Below, one piece after another: positions 52,944 through 60,844 of a DNA stretch of 64,000 bases. Location of the stretch: positions 1,922,001 through 1,986,000 of the forward strand of contig NZ_CP098604.1 of NCBI RefSeq assembly GCF_024499015.1. The letters are read 5' to 3'. The DNA is from Xanthomonas hortorum pv. pelargonii (GTDB taxonomy: Bacteria > Pseudomonadota > Gammaproteobacteria > Xanthomonadales > Xanthomonadaceae). Numbering within the stretch: the first letter of the stretch is position 1; every line of letters starts with the position of its first letter. The notes beneath the pieces are model-generated. The model made no database searches, was not told the DNA's origin, and was given only the letters and a program-made list of their open reading frames with translations. The translations under genes and the position numbers were made by a program.

Positions 52944-54233
52944 TCACCCCTCGCGCAACACACGCATTGCGGCAAGGATCACGTCTGTATTCACCTGCGC
53001 ATGCACGCCCGGCAATTGCAGATCACTGGCCTGCTCGGCCTGTTTCAAGCGTGCAATCAACTGACCCGCATCGCGTGGCGAGGCGAAGCCATCGCTCTGC
53101 AGCAGCAACGCACCGGCGCCATCGTTCAACTTGAAGTAGAACTGCCCGTCGCTCTCGCGATATTGCTTGAACACCGGCGGTGCGACTTTTTCGTCTGCGT
53201 CCACGGACGTCGTCGCGGCCTGACTGGACAGATCGCGCAGACCCACCGCAGCGCGCAACTCGGCCAGAAACGGCGTGGCATAGCGCGCGCGCAGACGTGC
53301 GCCACCGGCGCGCAGAATGGCCTCGATCTTCGCCGGCTCGGCCATCAGCGCCTCATAGCGCGTGCGCAGCGGCGTAATTTCCTGGTCGATCCGCTCGAAC
53401 AGCTGTTGCTTGGCATCGCCCCAGCCGATGCCATCGGCAAAGGCCTGCGCAAATGCAGCCGTTTCCTGCGGCGTGGCGAAGGCCTGATACAGCTGGAACA
53501 ACGCCGAACCCTGCGTGTCCTTGGCTTCGCCCGGCGCGCGCGAATCGGTGAGGATGGAGAACACCAGCTTGCGCAGTTCCTCGCGCGGGGCGAACAGCGG
53601 AATCGTATTGCCGTAACTCTTGCTCATCTTGCGGCCGTCCAGGCCTGGCAACGTGGACACCTGCTCGTCGATCACCGCCTCGGGCAGGGTGAAGAAGTCG
53701 CGGCCATACACATGGTTGAAGCGCTGAGCGAAATCGCGCGCCATCTCGATATGCTGGATCTGGTCGCGCCCCACCGGCACCTTATGCGCGTTGAAGATCA
53801 GGATGTCCGCCGCCATCAGCACCGGGTACATGAACAAGCCGGCGGTTACGCCCGCGTCCTCGTCCTCGCCCTCGGCGCGGTTCTTGTCCACCGCCGCCTT
53901 GTAGGCATGCGCGCGGTTGAGGATGCCCTTGCCGGCCACGCAGGTCAGCAGCCATAGCAACTCGGTGGTCTCCGGCACATCGGATTGGCGATAGAACCAC
54001 ACCGTTTCCGGGTCCAGCCCGCAGGCCAGCCAGCTGGCGGCGATTTCCAGGGTGGAGCGCTGCGTGCGCGCCGGGTCCTGCGCCTTGATCAAGCTGTGCA
54101 GGTCGGCCAGGAAATAGAAGCTCTCCGCATCGGCGCCGGCGCTGGCCTGGATCGCCGGGCGGATCGCACCGACATAATTGCCCAGGTGCGGGGTGCCGGA
54201 GGTGGTGATGCCGGTAAGGACGCGAGTGGTCAT
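52944..54233 (-). CDS. trpS: Tryptophanyl-tRNA synthetase with C-terminal extension
   Basis: 429 aa. Class-I synthetase: HIGH-type motif GTPHLGNYVGA, KMSKSYGN, and VGRDQIQHIEMARD. The catalytic part ends near residue 335, as in other bacteria. An extra about 90 residues follow, including VFKQYRESDGQFYFKLNDG and LLQSDGFASPRDAGQLI, which resemble a DUF1508/YegP repeat. The start MTTRVLTGI fits homologues; an ATG two codons earlier (54239) is equally possible. Essential enzyme; monocistronic. Confidence 0.92.
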   Translation of the reverse strand: MTTRVLTGITTSGTPHLGNYVGAIRPAIQASAGADAESFYFLADLHSLIKAQDPARTQRSTLEIAASWLACGLDPETVWFYRQSDVPETTELLWLLTCVAGKGILNRAHAYKAAVDKNRAEGEDEDAGVTAGLFMYPVLMAADILIFNAHKVPVGRDQIQHIEMARDFAQRFNHVYGRDFFTLPEAVIDEQVSTLPGLDGRKMSKSYGNTIPLFAPREELRKLVFSILTDSRAPGEAKDTQGSALFQLYQAFATPQETAAFAQAFADGIGWGDAKQQLFERIDQEITPLRTRYEALMAEPAKIEAILRAGGARLRARYATPFLAELRAAVGLRDLSSQAATTSVDADEKVAPPVFKQYRESDGQFYFKLNDGAGALLLQSDGFASPRDAGQLIARLKQAEQASDLQLPGVHAQVNTDVILAAMRVLREG

Positions 54234-54332
54234 CTGCATGAAGGCCAGGAAGTCAGCGCACAAGTTTAGCGGTTCCGTGCGCCGGGCATGGACGCGCCGG
54301 TTTTGCATGCGTTGTTCCTGCCGGCAGACGCA

Positions 54333-54358
54333 AAACGGGCCGCATCAGGCGGCCCGTC
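54333..54358 (-). terminator. Intrinsic terminator downstream of csbD-like gene
   Basis: ACGGGCCGC/GGCGGCCCGT stem; on the minus strand it is followed by GTTTTG. About 50 bp past the csbD-like stop, before trpS. Confidence 0.65.
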
Positions 54359-54406
54359 GTGTGCAGGTGTCGCTCACTTCATCGCATGAGCGGCCTTGCG
54401 GATGGC

Positions 54407-54616
54407 TCAGGTATCGTCGCGCAGCGACTTTTCGAAGGCGCGCACTTCGGTCTGGGCGCGATCGCGATCCCAGCCGTAACGCTCCTGAAGCTTGCCTTGC
54501 AGATACTCGGCGTTGCCTTCGGCGATCTTGAAATCGTCGTCGGTCAAGTCGCTCCACTTGGCCTGCGCCTTGCCTTTGAGCTGGGTCCACTTGCCGGAAA
54601 TGATGTCAGTGTTCAT
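54407..54616 (-). CDS. CsbD family stress protein
   Basis: 69 aa, the usual CsbD size. Sequence [20 protein letters not shown] is the family N-terminus, followed by [20 protein letters not shown] and [12 protein letters not shown]. Small general-stress proteins of unknown biochemical function. CGGAG precedes the ATG at 54616; the longer open frame to 54691 is not used. Confidence 0.9.
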   Translation of the reverse strand: MNTDIISGKWTQLKGKAQAKWSDLTDDDFKIAEGNAEYLQGKLQERYGWDRDRAQTEVRAFEKSLRDDT

Positions 54617-54810
54617 GCGTTGACTCCGCTTGATGCGGCCGCGATTGACCGTGGCGTCAGGTTGCCGATGGACGCGTTCGCTGCAGATCAAAAGCTGTCA
54701 AACCCGGACTCACCGCACTGAACGTTCGCTTACGCGTGCGGTGCACGCGGCGCATGTCGATACACGCAGAACTGGCGCGTCGAACGCAGCAGTTCCCGAA
54801 AACATAGGCG

Positions 54811-54841
54811 AAAAAAAACGGGCCTTACGGCCCGTTTTTTA
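54811..54841. terminator. Bidirectional intrinsic terminator
   Basis: AAAAAAAACGGGCC/GGCCCGTTTTTT with loop TTAC: a near-perfect terminator for the entericidin gene (minus strand), 18 bp past its stop, and usable from the other side. Confidence 0.85.
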
Positions 54842-54857
54842 AGCATGCAGCGCTAGA

Positions 54858-54992
54858 TCACTTGCGCGCAGCGTCTTCCACTTTCTCGCCAGCGCCCTGC
54901 ACGTCCTTGCCGGCACCTGCGACGGTGTTGCAACCCGCCAACATACCGACCGAAAACACCGACAGCACCAGCAGCATAATTGCACGCTTCAT
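54858..54992 (-). CDS. Entericidin-like lipoprotein 1
   Basis: 44 aa: MKRAIMLLVLSVFSVGMLAG, then Cys of the lipobox (LAGC) and NTVAGAGKDVQGAGEKVEDA. The mature part is about 24 residues, typical of EcnA/EcnB small membrane lipoproteins. GAAGGAG lies 7 bp before the ATG. Downstream of a close paralogue with 78 bp between them. Usually stress- or stationary-phase-induced; a toxin role is established only in enteric species. Confidence 0.85.
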   Translation of the reverse strand: MKRAIMLLVLSVFSVGMLAGCNTVAGAGKDVQGAGEKVEDAARK

Positions 54993-55070
54993 AACAAACT
55001 CCTTCGTGGGTAAACGGCGACGTGCCGCAGATCAATCAATTCGAACAACAAGATCAAACAAAACCTGGAA

Positions 55071-55223
55071 TCAGCACTTACCGTCGCTGCAATTATCGGC
55101 CTTCTTTTCGACCTTCTCACCTGCGCCCTGCATGTCCTTGCCGGCGCCGGCCATGGTGTTGCAGCCAGTCATCACGCCAGCCGAAAACAGGCCTAGCACC
55201 ATCAGTGTCAGCAGTCGCTTCAT
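55071..55223 (-). CDS. Entericidin-like lipoprotein 2
   Basis: 50 aa: MKRLLTLMVLGLFSAGVMTG followed by lipobox Cys and NTMAGAGKDMQGAGEKVEKK, then an unusual tail ADNCSDGKC with two extra cysteines. GAGGAAG precedes the ATG. Paralogue of the gene at 54858; the core GAGKD.QGAGEKVE is shared. The Cys-containing tail could form a disulfide or bind metal and distinguishes it from its neighbour. Confidence 0.83.
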   Translation of the reverse strand: MKRLLTLMVLGLFSAGVMTGCNTMAGAGKDMQGAGEKVEKKADNCSDGKC

Positions 55224-55332
55224 CGGTCTTCCTCAGTTCTGCATTCGGTGCCAACGCACCGCGCTTGGCGCCAAATCTGACTGCGTGGCCGTGGATTTGA
55301 TGTGAACGTGGCGTGCCGCGTTCAGCAATCGA

Positions 55333-56256
55333 TCAATCTCGCATCAGCGTGGACTTGCCGAACAGGCTCTCCACCAGATCCACCGCCAGCTCGGCGGTCG
55401 CGTTGCGGTTGTCCAGCACCGGATTGAGTTCGACGATGTCCAGCGACCCCATACGCCCGGTGTCGGCAATCATCTCCATCACCAGCTGCGCCTCGCGGTA
55501 GTTGGGACCACCGGGCACGGTGGTGCCCACGCCCGGCGCGATGCTGGGGTCGAGGAAGTCCACATCGAAGCTCACGTGCAGATGGGTGTCCGCGCTCATG
55601 CCCTGCAAGGCGGTCTCCATGGTGCGCTTCATGCCGGCCTCGTCGATGTAGCGCATGTCGTAGACATCGATGCGGTGCTGTTTGATTAGGCGCTTCTCCT
55701 CCGGGTCCACCGAGCGGATGCCGATCTGCCGCACCTGCTCGGGCAGCAGCGCCGGCGCGCTGCCGCCCAGATGAGTCAGCGCCTGCGGGCCCAGCCCACA
55801 CAGGCAGGCCACCGGCATGCCGTGCACGTTGCCCGATGGCGTCACCTCGCTGGTATTGAAGTCCGAATGCGCATCCAGCCACAGCACCCGTAGCGGGCGC
55901 CCCTGTTCGCGGCAGTACTTGGCCACCGCCGTGATCGAACCGATGCCCAGGCAATGGTCGCCGCCGAGCATGATCGGCATGCGCCCGGCGCATAGTTCGG
56001 CATAGCTGGCGTCCATCAGCGCCTGGTTCCAGGCCACCACTTCGTCCAGATGCCGGTAGCCTGCCTGCGGGGCCAGCCAGGGATTGCGCGGGCCATCCAG
56101 ATTGCCCAGGTCGCGCACCTCCACCCCGCGGCCGATCAAGGCCTCCTGCAAGCCGGCGATGCGCAGCGCCTCCGGCCCCATCCGCGCGCCACGGTGGCCG
56201 GCGCCTATATCGGTGGGAACGCCAATCAGGGAAACCGGCAGGTACTGCGTCGCCAT
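55333..56256 (-). CDS. rocF: Arginase
   Basis: 307 aa ureohydrolase with all Mn ligands: LGGDHCLGIGS (His), LWLDAHSDFNT (Asp-His-Asp) and SFDVDFLDP (Asp-Asp). Arg-type substrate residues in NTSEVTPSGNVHGMP and the C-terminal VELNPVLDNRNATAELAV identify arginase rather than agmatinase. Makes ornithine and urea from arginine. Monocistronic. The start MATQYLPVSLIGVPTDIG fits homologues; 33 further open codons upstream look non-coding. Confidence 0.92.
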   Translation of the reverse strand: MATQYLPVSLIGVPTDIGAGHRGARMGPEALRIAGLQEALIGRGVEVRDLGNLDGPRNPWLAPQAGYRHLDEVVAWNQALMDASYAELCAGRMPIMLGGDHCLGIGSITAVAKYCREQGRPLRVLWLDAHSDFNTSEVTPSGNVHGMPVACLCGLGPQALTHLGGSAPALLPEQVRQIGIRSVDPEEKRLIKQHRIDVYDMRYIDEAGMKRTMETALQGMSADTHLHVSFDVDFLDPSIAPGVGTTVPGGPNYREAQLVMEMIADTGRMGSLDIVELNPVLDNRNATAELAVDLVESLFGKSTLMRD

Positions 56257-56717
56257 GCATTGCTCCAGCATCGAGAAAGCGCTGAAGTCTAGTCGTCGGC
56301 CCGCGCACTGACGCGCGGCAGCGCAGCACGGCGCGCGGCCTGCGTCACCAATCACGCAATCGCATCTGCCACTGCAGCAATCCGAACAGCGGCCGATACC
56401 CCGTAGCGGGCAAGCGTCGGACGGGTGCGGATGGCATGCGCAAAGGCTGCGGTATCAGCGTGATCCATCTCGGCCGGAGCATTACCGACCACCAGCCGCG
56501 TTCGCTTGTCAGCTGCGTCGAGAGGTTGATTGCTGCTTCACGTGACGTGGTTGGGCAGTTTGTGGCGCATCTGTGCTTTGCGGAATGCGCCTGCCTGACC
56601 GCACAGTTAGACCATGGCTGGAGATGCCGATGCCACTGTTCGCCCGCCAGCGCGGGACCTCAGTGCCATCGACAGGTTTTTTCATCGCGCAGCGCGTTTT
56701 GTACAGGGGAGAAGTTC
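56257..56717. other. Gene-free spacer before the GTPase operon
   Basis: 461 bp between the divergent arginase and roadblock genes. The reading frame open from 56436 into the roadblock gene is Cys/His-rich with no homology features, so I treat it as leader. An acceptable GGGGAGAAG box sits before the gene at 56718. Confidence 0.4.
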
Positions 56718-57170
56718 ATGCCGCACAACGCCGTCAACCAGGTCGTCAAGGCTGCCGTGGGCGAGGTCGCGCGGGCGTCGCATCAGTACGATCTGCAGCG
56801 CATCGGCCGCGAGTTCGCGCAGACCATCGAGCGCGAGCCAGGCATCCGTTTGTTGATGCTGTCCACCGCCGACGGGCGCGCCATTACCGAGCAATCCAGT
56901 CTGGATGTCGACGGTCGCCGTCTGGCGGCGATGGCCAATTCGTTTCTGACCCTGGGCGAGACCCTGGCGCGCGAATCCAGTCTGAGCGAGGCCGATTACG
57001 CCACCGTCAGCACCCGTGGCGGCCAGCTGGTGCTGATCCGCATTCGCGCCGACAAGCCGCTGACGCTCACCGCAATTGGCGGCCCGCAGCTCAATGCCGC
57101 CGCCCTGTTGTTCAACGCACGCGACTGCGCCGGCCGTCTGGCCAAGGCCATGGCGCAACCAGCGACCTGA
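56718..57170 (+). CDS. Roadblock/LC7 domain protein A
   Basis: 150 aa. Central roadblock/LC7 pattern: long helix (YDLQRIGREFAQTIEREPGI), strand RLLMLSTADGRAITEQS, helix RRLAAMANSFLTLGETLARE, strands GGQLVLIRIRADKPLTLTAI and a final helix. Such proteins bind and regulate Ras-like GTPases (MglB, CvnB). It opens a run of four same-strand genes ending in a GTPase. GGGGAG precedes ATG 56718. Confidence 0.82.
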   Translation: MPHNAVNQVVKAAVGEVARASHQYDLQRIGREFAQTIEREPGIRLLMLSTADGRAITEQSSLDVDGRRLAAMANSFLTLGETLARESSLSEADYATVSTRGGQLVLIRIRADKPLTLTAIGGPQLNAAALLFNARDCAGRLAKAMAQPAT

Positions 57171-57233
57171 GGCTTGGCATTGTTCGTGCTTGCCTTTTGC
57201 GCACTCATTACTCACCGCTTGTAAGGACGTCCC

Positions 57234-57593
57234 GTGGCACAACTCAATCTGGAACACCTGCATTCAATCGCCGGCTTCGTCGGTGCCGCGCTGGTCGATA
57301 GCGACAGCGGCATGGCACTGGGCATGACCGGCGGCACCGATCTCAACCTGGAACTGGCCGCCGCCGGCAATACCGAAGTGGTGCGCGCCAAGCGTCGCAT
57401 CGCCGAGCAGCTCGGTCTGAACGACACCATCGAAGACATCCTGATCACCCTGGCCCGCCAGTACCACCTGCTGCGTCCGCTGGAGAGCAACGGCACGCTG
57501 TTCTTGTACGTCGTGCTGGACCGCGCCAAGGCCAATCTGGCGATGGCCCGTCACGAGCTCAAGGCGTTCGAAAAGACCCTCGACTTCGGTTGA
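57234..57593 (+). CDS. Roadblock/LC7 domain protein B
   Basis: 119 aa. GTG start after AAGGACG. Roadblock-like: IAGFVGAALVDSDSGMALGM (strand), helix with NTEVVRAKRRIAEQLGLNDT, strand EDILITLARQYHLLRPLESN, strand GTLFLYVVLDRAKANLAMAR and last helix. 63 bp after protein A. A second roadblock protein in one operon could form a heterodimer with the first. Confidence 0.78.
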   Translation: MAQLNLEHLHSIAGFVGAALVDSDSGMALGMTGGTDLNLELAAAGNTEVVRAKRRIAEQLGLNDTIEDILITLARQYHLLRPLESNGTLFLYVVLDRAKANLAMARHELKAFEKTLDFG

Positions 57594-57669
57594 TGCCAAC
57601 CTGGCGGCGCACGCGTCGCCTGCCCGGCCTGCCGGTCTGCACCGGCAGGCGTCGCACTCCAACGCGCCG

Positions 57670-58602
57670 ATGCGGCGCCATGTCATGACCATACCCATTC
57701 ACGCCCTGCGGGTCGCTACGGCCGGCCTGGACCTGCTGCACACCACGCGCCTGAAACTGGCGTGCTCGCTGCTGCTGGCCGAGCGCGTCGACGTGCAATT
57801 GGGCGAGTGGCCGCAACACGCGGCCGACGTGGTGGTGCTGGGTCTGGAAAGCGCCGACGGCTTAGCCGCGTGGCAGGCGTTGCAAGGCCAGCCGATGCGC
57901 GTGCTGGTGGTATCGCGCACACCGGTCGCCGGCGCATGGATCAAGCACGGCGCCACCGTGCGCGAACTCAACGAACACCTGCGTCTGCTGCTGTCCTCGC
58001 CGCATAACGTGCAGATCGCCGAACCGGCGCTGCTGATCCGCCATTGCCGCGGTGAATTCGGCAACGCTGCAGTGCAGCTACGCCACGCGCAGCTGCACGT
58101 CCGTGTAGATCCGGCCAATGCCTGCGTGCAACTTGCACCCGGCCTGCCGTTATCCGAATTGGTCGCCGCACTGGATCGCCCCGGTTGGCAGGTCGCACCG
58201 GACACAACCGATGCCGCACTGACGCAACGCATCTCATTCGAAGCGCTGTATTTCGCCCTGCCCGAGCATCTGCGCCCCGCGCTGCCGGCGGTGGAACCCA
58301 GCCATGCGCTGCAACTGCGCCAATGGCCGGAGCTGAGTGCCGAAACCAGCTCGCCCGCACAGTTGCTCGCCATCGCCCACCTGCACGCGCGTCCGTGGCG
58401 CGCGCAGGCGCTGGCCAACGCTTGCAAGCTGCCGCTGCAAACGGTGGAATGCCTGTTCGCCGCTGCACTTGCCAGTGGCCTTGCCCAGACTGCGGAGATT
58501 CCCGTGCCTGCAATGCAGACTCGTCCGGACAGCAGCAACTCCCGGTTCTTCTCCTGGGTCGCACGTCGGTTTGGCCTCTCTCTCTTTCAGGCGCAGTCAT
58601 GA
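57670..58602 (+). CDS. Unrecognised adaptor: receiver-like plus winged-helix protein
   Basis: 310 aa, cytosolic. I recognise no named family. Residues about 40-115 alternate strands and helices as in a receiver domain (ADVVVLGLESADGL, MRVLVVSRTPVAG, VRELNEHLRLLL) but lack the phospho-Asp and Lys. A middle beta-rich part (about 120-220) follows. Residues about 235-285 (PAQLLAIAHLHARPWRAQAL, then CKLPLQTVECLFAAALASGL) look like the winged helix of DUF742/CvnC. It overlaps the GTPase start by 4 bp (ATGA). Start may also be M6 (57685). Confidence 0.7.
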   Translation: MRRHVMTIPIHALRVATAGLDLLHTTRLKLACSLLLAERVDVQLGEWPQHAADVVVLGLESADGLAAWQALQGQPMRVLVVSRTPVAGAWIKHGATVRELNEHLRLLLSSPHNVQIAEPALLIRHCRGEFGNAAVQLRHAQLHVRVDPANACVQLAPGLPLSELVAALDRPGWQVAPDTTDAALTQRISFEALYFALPEHLRPALPAVEPSHALQLRQWPELSAETSSPAQLLAIAHLHARPWRAQALANACKLPLQTVECLFAAALASGLAQTAEIPVPAMQTRPDSSNSRFFSWVARRFGLSLFQAQS

Positions 58603-59141
58603 GTCTTCCGGCCAACAAACTGGTGTTCGTTGGCGGCATGGGCGCCGGCAAGACCACGGCAGTGCGCGCCATTTCCGACGTGGAGCCGGTCAGCACCGAG
58701 ATGCCGCTCAGCCAGGATGCCTACGGCGACAAGACCTACACCACGGTCGCACTGGACTACAGCTCGATCGAGCTGGAAGACGGCGAGTTGCTGCACGTGT
58801 ACGGCGTGCCGGGCCAGAAATACCTGGATTTCATGTGGCCATTGGTCTGCGACGGCGCCTTGGGCGTGATCGTACTGACCAGCGCGCGCGATCCACAGAT
58901 GCGTGAGAGCACGCTGGACTTGCTGCGCGAGTTTTCGCAGATCGCACCCGAGGCCAGCCTGGCGGTGGGCATCACCATGACCGACGAAATGGAGGATTTT
59001 CTGCTGCCGCCCTTCCGCGATGCACTGGTGGCCGAAGGCTTCCGCATCCCGGTCATGCGCGTGGATGCGCGCTCGGCCACCCAGATCACCTTCCTGGTGA
59101 AATCGCTGCTGTCCTATCGCTACACCTCGGCTCACAGCTGA
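58599..59141 (+). CDS. Small Ras-like GTPase (MglA/CvnD-type)
   Basis: 180 aa. G1/P-loop FVGGMGAGKTTAVR; switch-type region with TYTTVALDYSSIEL; G3-like VYGVPGQKYLDFMW (DxxGQ replaced by GVPGQ, as in CvnD-type proteins); a G4 position at GITMTDEM rather than NKxD. Deviations from canonical G4 suggest unusual nucleotide specificity. The last gene of the operon. Together with two roadblock proteins it should form a switch module, by analogy with MglA/MglB and conservons. Confidence 0.82.
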   Translation: MSLPANKLVFVGGMGAGKTTAVRAISDVEPVSTEMPLSQDAYGDKTYTTVALDYSSIELEDGELLHVYGVPGQKYLDFMWPLVCDGALGVIVLTSARDPQMRESTLDLLREFSQIAPEASLAVGITMTDEMEDFLLPPFRDALVAEGFRIPVMRVDARSATQITFLVKSLLSYRYTSAHS

Positions 59142-59731
59142 TCGGCAGCGCCTGGCGCGCGTACCTGCGTGATCGACACGCAGGACAAAACAAGGAATCC
59201 GGTCACGACGGTGCCTGAAAGGGCGTCACGCGGGGGATGCCGCCTCTAGGGTGGCGGCGACGCGTCCATCTTCCTTGATGCCAGACACGCGACGCGAACG
59301 TCATACATTCGAGCGCTTTGCCTGACTTGTTCAGTATGGCGCGCGATCAAAAGCCAGGACATCGGGACGTTCCCGACATCGCGCAGGACATACCCGTGAT
59401 ATCGCGTCGGCAATAGCGGTGGCGATGGGCAGCCAAGCCGTCGCGGCACCATGCGGCTTACGCGCGTAGTTGGGTGCCTGGCTGCCAAGCGGCGCACCCA
59501 TCTGTGGTGACCGCACACCGCGTAGTCAGTAGCTAGCGACTGTCTTGCTGCTGCTGTTGCACGGCAACTCGTCGAACAGGCAGACATCAAGCGATCTCGA
59601 CACGCGCTTCGGCGCACGGCAGCGTCACTGCCCGCGGCGGCAACCTGACGTGCCAGAATCGATAACTGCAGCGCGCCGCAAAGACGCTGCCGCAGTACTG
59701 ACCTATCGCCACGATCGGATAAAGTAGCGCG
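59142..59731. other. Gene-free spacer
   Basis: 590 bp between the GTPase and tmk genes. It has a CCTGCGT/ACGCAGG stem at 59164-59184 (no T-run), a possible transcript end. No reading frame has an SD or family features; the long minus-strand frame here is the shadow of tmk. Confidence 0.4.
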
Positions 59732-60415
59732 ATGACAATCGAACTGAAGCCCGGCGGCTTGTTGATCGCGATCGAAGGCATCGACGGCGCCGGCAAGACC
59801 ACCCTCGCCCGCAGCCTGGCCACCACACTGGAAGCGGCCGGCGCCCGCGTCGTACTGAGCAAGGAGCCGACCAACGGCGCCTGGGGCACCCAGTTGCGTC
59901 AGTCCGCCGCCACCGGCCGCCTGAGCGCGGACGAAGAAGCCGAGCTGCTGATCCGCGACCGCCAGGAGCATGTGGACACCCTCATCGCGCCCGCATTGGC
60001 ACGCGGCGACATCGTGATCCTGGACCGCTACTTTCCGTCGATGGTTGCCTACCAGGGCGCCGCCGGCCTGCCGCTGGACGCGCTGCTGGAACGCAACGCC
60101 TTCGCACCGCGCCCGGACGTGCTGCTGCTGCTCGACCTGCCACCGCCCACCGGCCTGGCGCGCATCCGCGCCCGCGGCGACGCCCCCAACCACTTCGAAA
60201 CCCAGGACAACCTGGAACGCTGCCGCGCCATCTTCGCGCAGCTGCAATTGCCGGGAAAACACGTCGTCGACGCCAGTGCCGATGCAGACAGCGTGCTACG
60301 CCAGGCCCACACCATCGTCGTGGCAGCACTGGCCGAACGGCTGAGCGGCGACGCCGAACACGCCGACACAGACAAGGCCGCCCTGGAACTGCTATCGGCC
60401 GGTCGCCCAGCCTGA
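59732..60415 (+). CDS. tmk: Thymidylate kinase (dTMP kinase)
   Basis: 227 aa. P-loop [17 protein letters not shown], the DR(Y/F) motif [15 protein letters not shown] and [13 protein letters not shown]. Phosphorylates dTMP to dTDP. Not next to holB or mltG, unlike the usual tmk locus, so this may be a second, divergent copy. The C-terminal 30 residues are an acidic extension. Start at 59732 is the first ATG after a long spacer. Confidence 0.85.
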   Translation: MTIELKPGGLLIAIEGIDGAGKTTLARSLATTLEAAGARVVLSKEPTNGAWGTQLRQSAATGRLSADEEAELLIRDRQEHVDTLIAPALARGDIVILDRYFPSMVAYQGAAGLPLDALLERNAFAPRPDVLLLLDLPPPTGLARIRARGDAPNHFETQDNLERCRAIFAQLQLPGKHVVDASADADSVLRQAHTIVVAALAERLSGDAEHADTDKAALELLSAGRPA

Positions 60416-60493
60416 TCTGCTGCGCGTGCTTACGCGCAGGCAACAACAAACTGCGCAATACGATTTGCGCGCAACGCGCAACTTCTCTAAAGC

Positions 60494-60531
60494 CCCTCTC
60501 CCCGCGGGAGAGGGGTTAGGGTGAGGGTACG
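60494..60531. repeat. CCTCTCCC-type hairpin
   Basis: CCCCTCTCCCCGCGGGAGAGGGG followed by TTAGGGTGAGGGTACGG, one unit of the CTTCTCCC/CCTCTCCC repeat family, between tmk and the tRNA. Confidence 0.75.
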
Positions 60532-60735
60532 GCCAGCCACAATTCCCGACGAAACCGCTCCTTCACCAAGCGCTTCGCCTCATAAAGGAATCAATATTCC
60601 GATAGAGGATGTCGAGTTGGCCCGTACAACCACCGTGCGTGGCAATCGGCTGCAGTGGAAATGCCAGGCACAGAAAACGCCACCAAACGACAGCACGGCC
60701 AGAACAGGTGTGTGCACGAACTTGTGGATCGAAGA

Positions 60736-60811
60736 TGGTGCCGGCACCCGGATTCGAACTGGGGACCTACCGCTTACAAGGCGGTTGCTCTACCAACTGA
60801 GCTATGCCGGC
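60736..60811 (-). tRNA. tRNA-Thr (anticodon TGT)
   Basis: 76-nt cloverleaf including encoded CCA. Acceptor stem GCCGGCA; D-arm AGCTCAGTTGGTAGAGCA; anticodon stem-loop ACCGC-CTTGTAA-GCGGT giving anticodon TGT; T-arm CCCCAGTTCGAATCCGGG. Reads ACA codons, and ACN by wobble with modification. Confidence 0.95.
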
Positions 60812-60844
60812 AAAGGCCAAGCGCATTGCGCGCCGGTGCGCATT

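Noticed and set aside
59732..60415. Calling the spacer and minus strand opposite tmk (59246-60262) a gene
   Set aside because: The minus-strand frame is a shadow of tmk, which has intact P-loop and DRY motifs.
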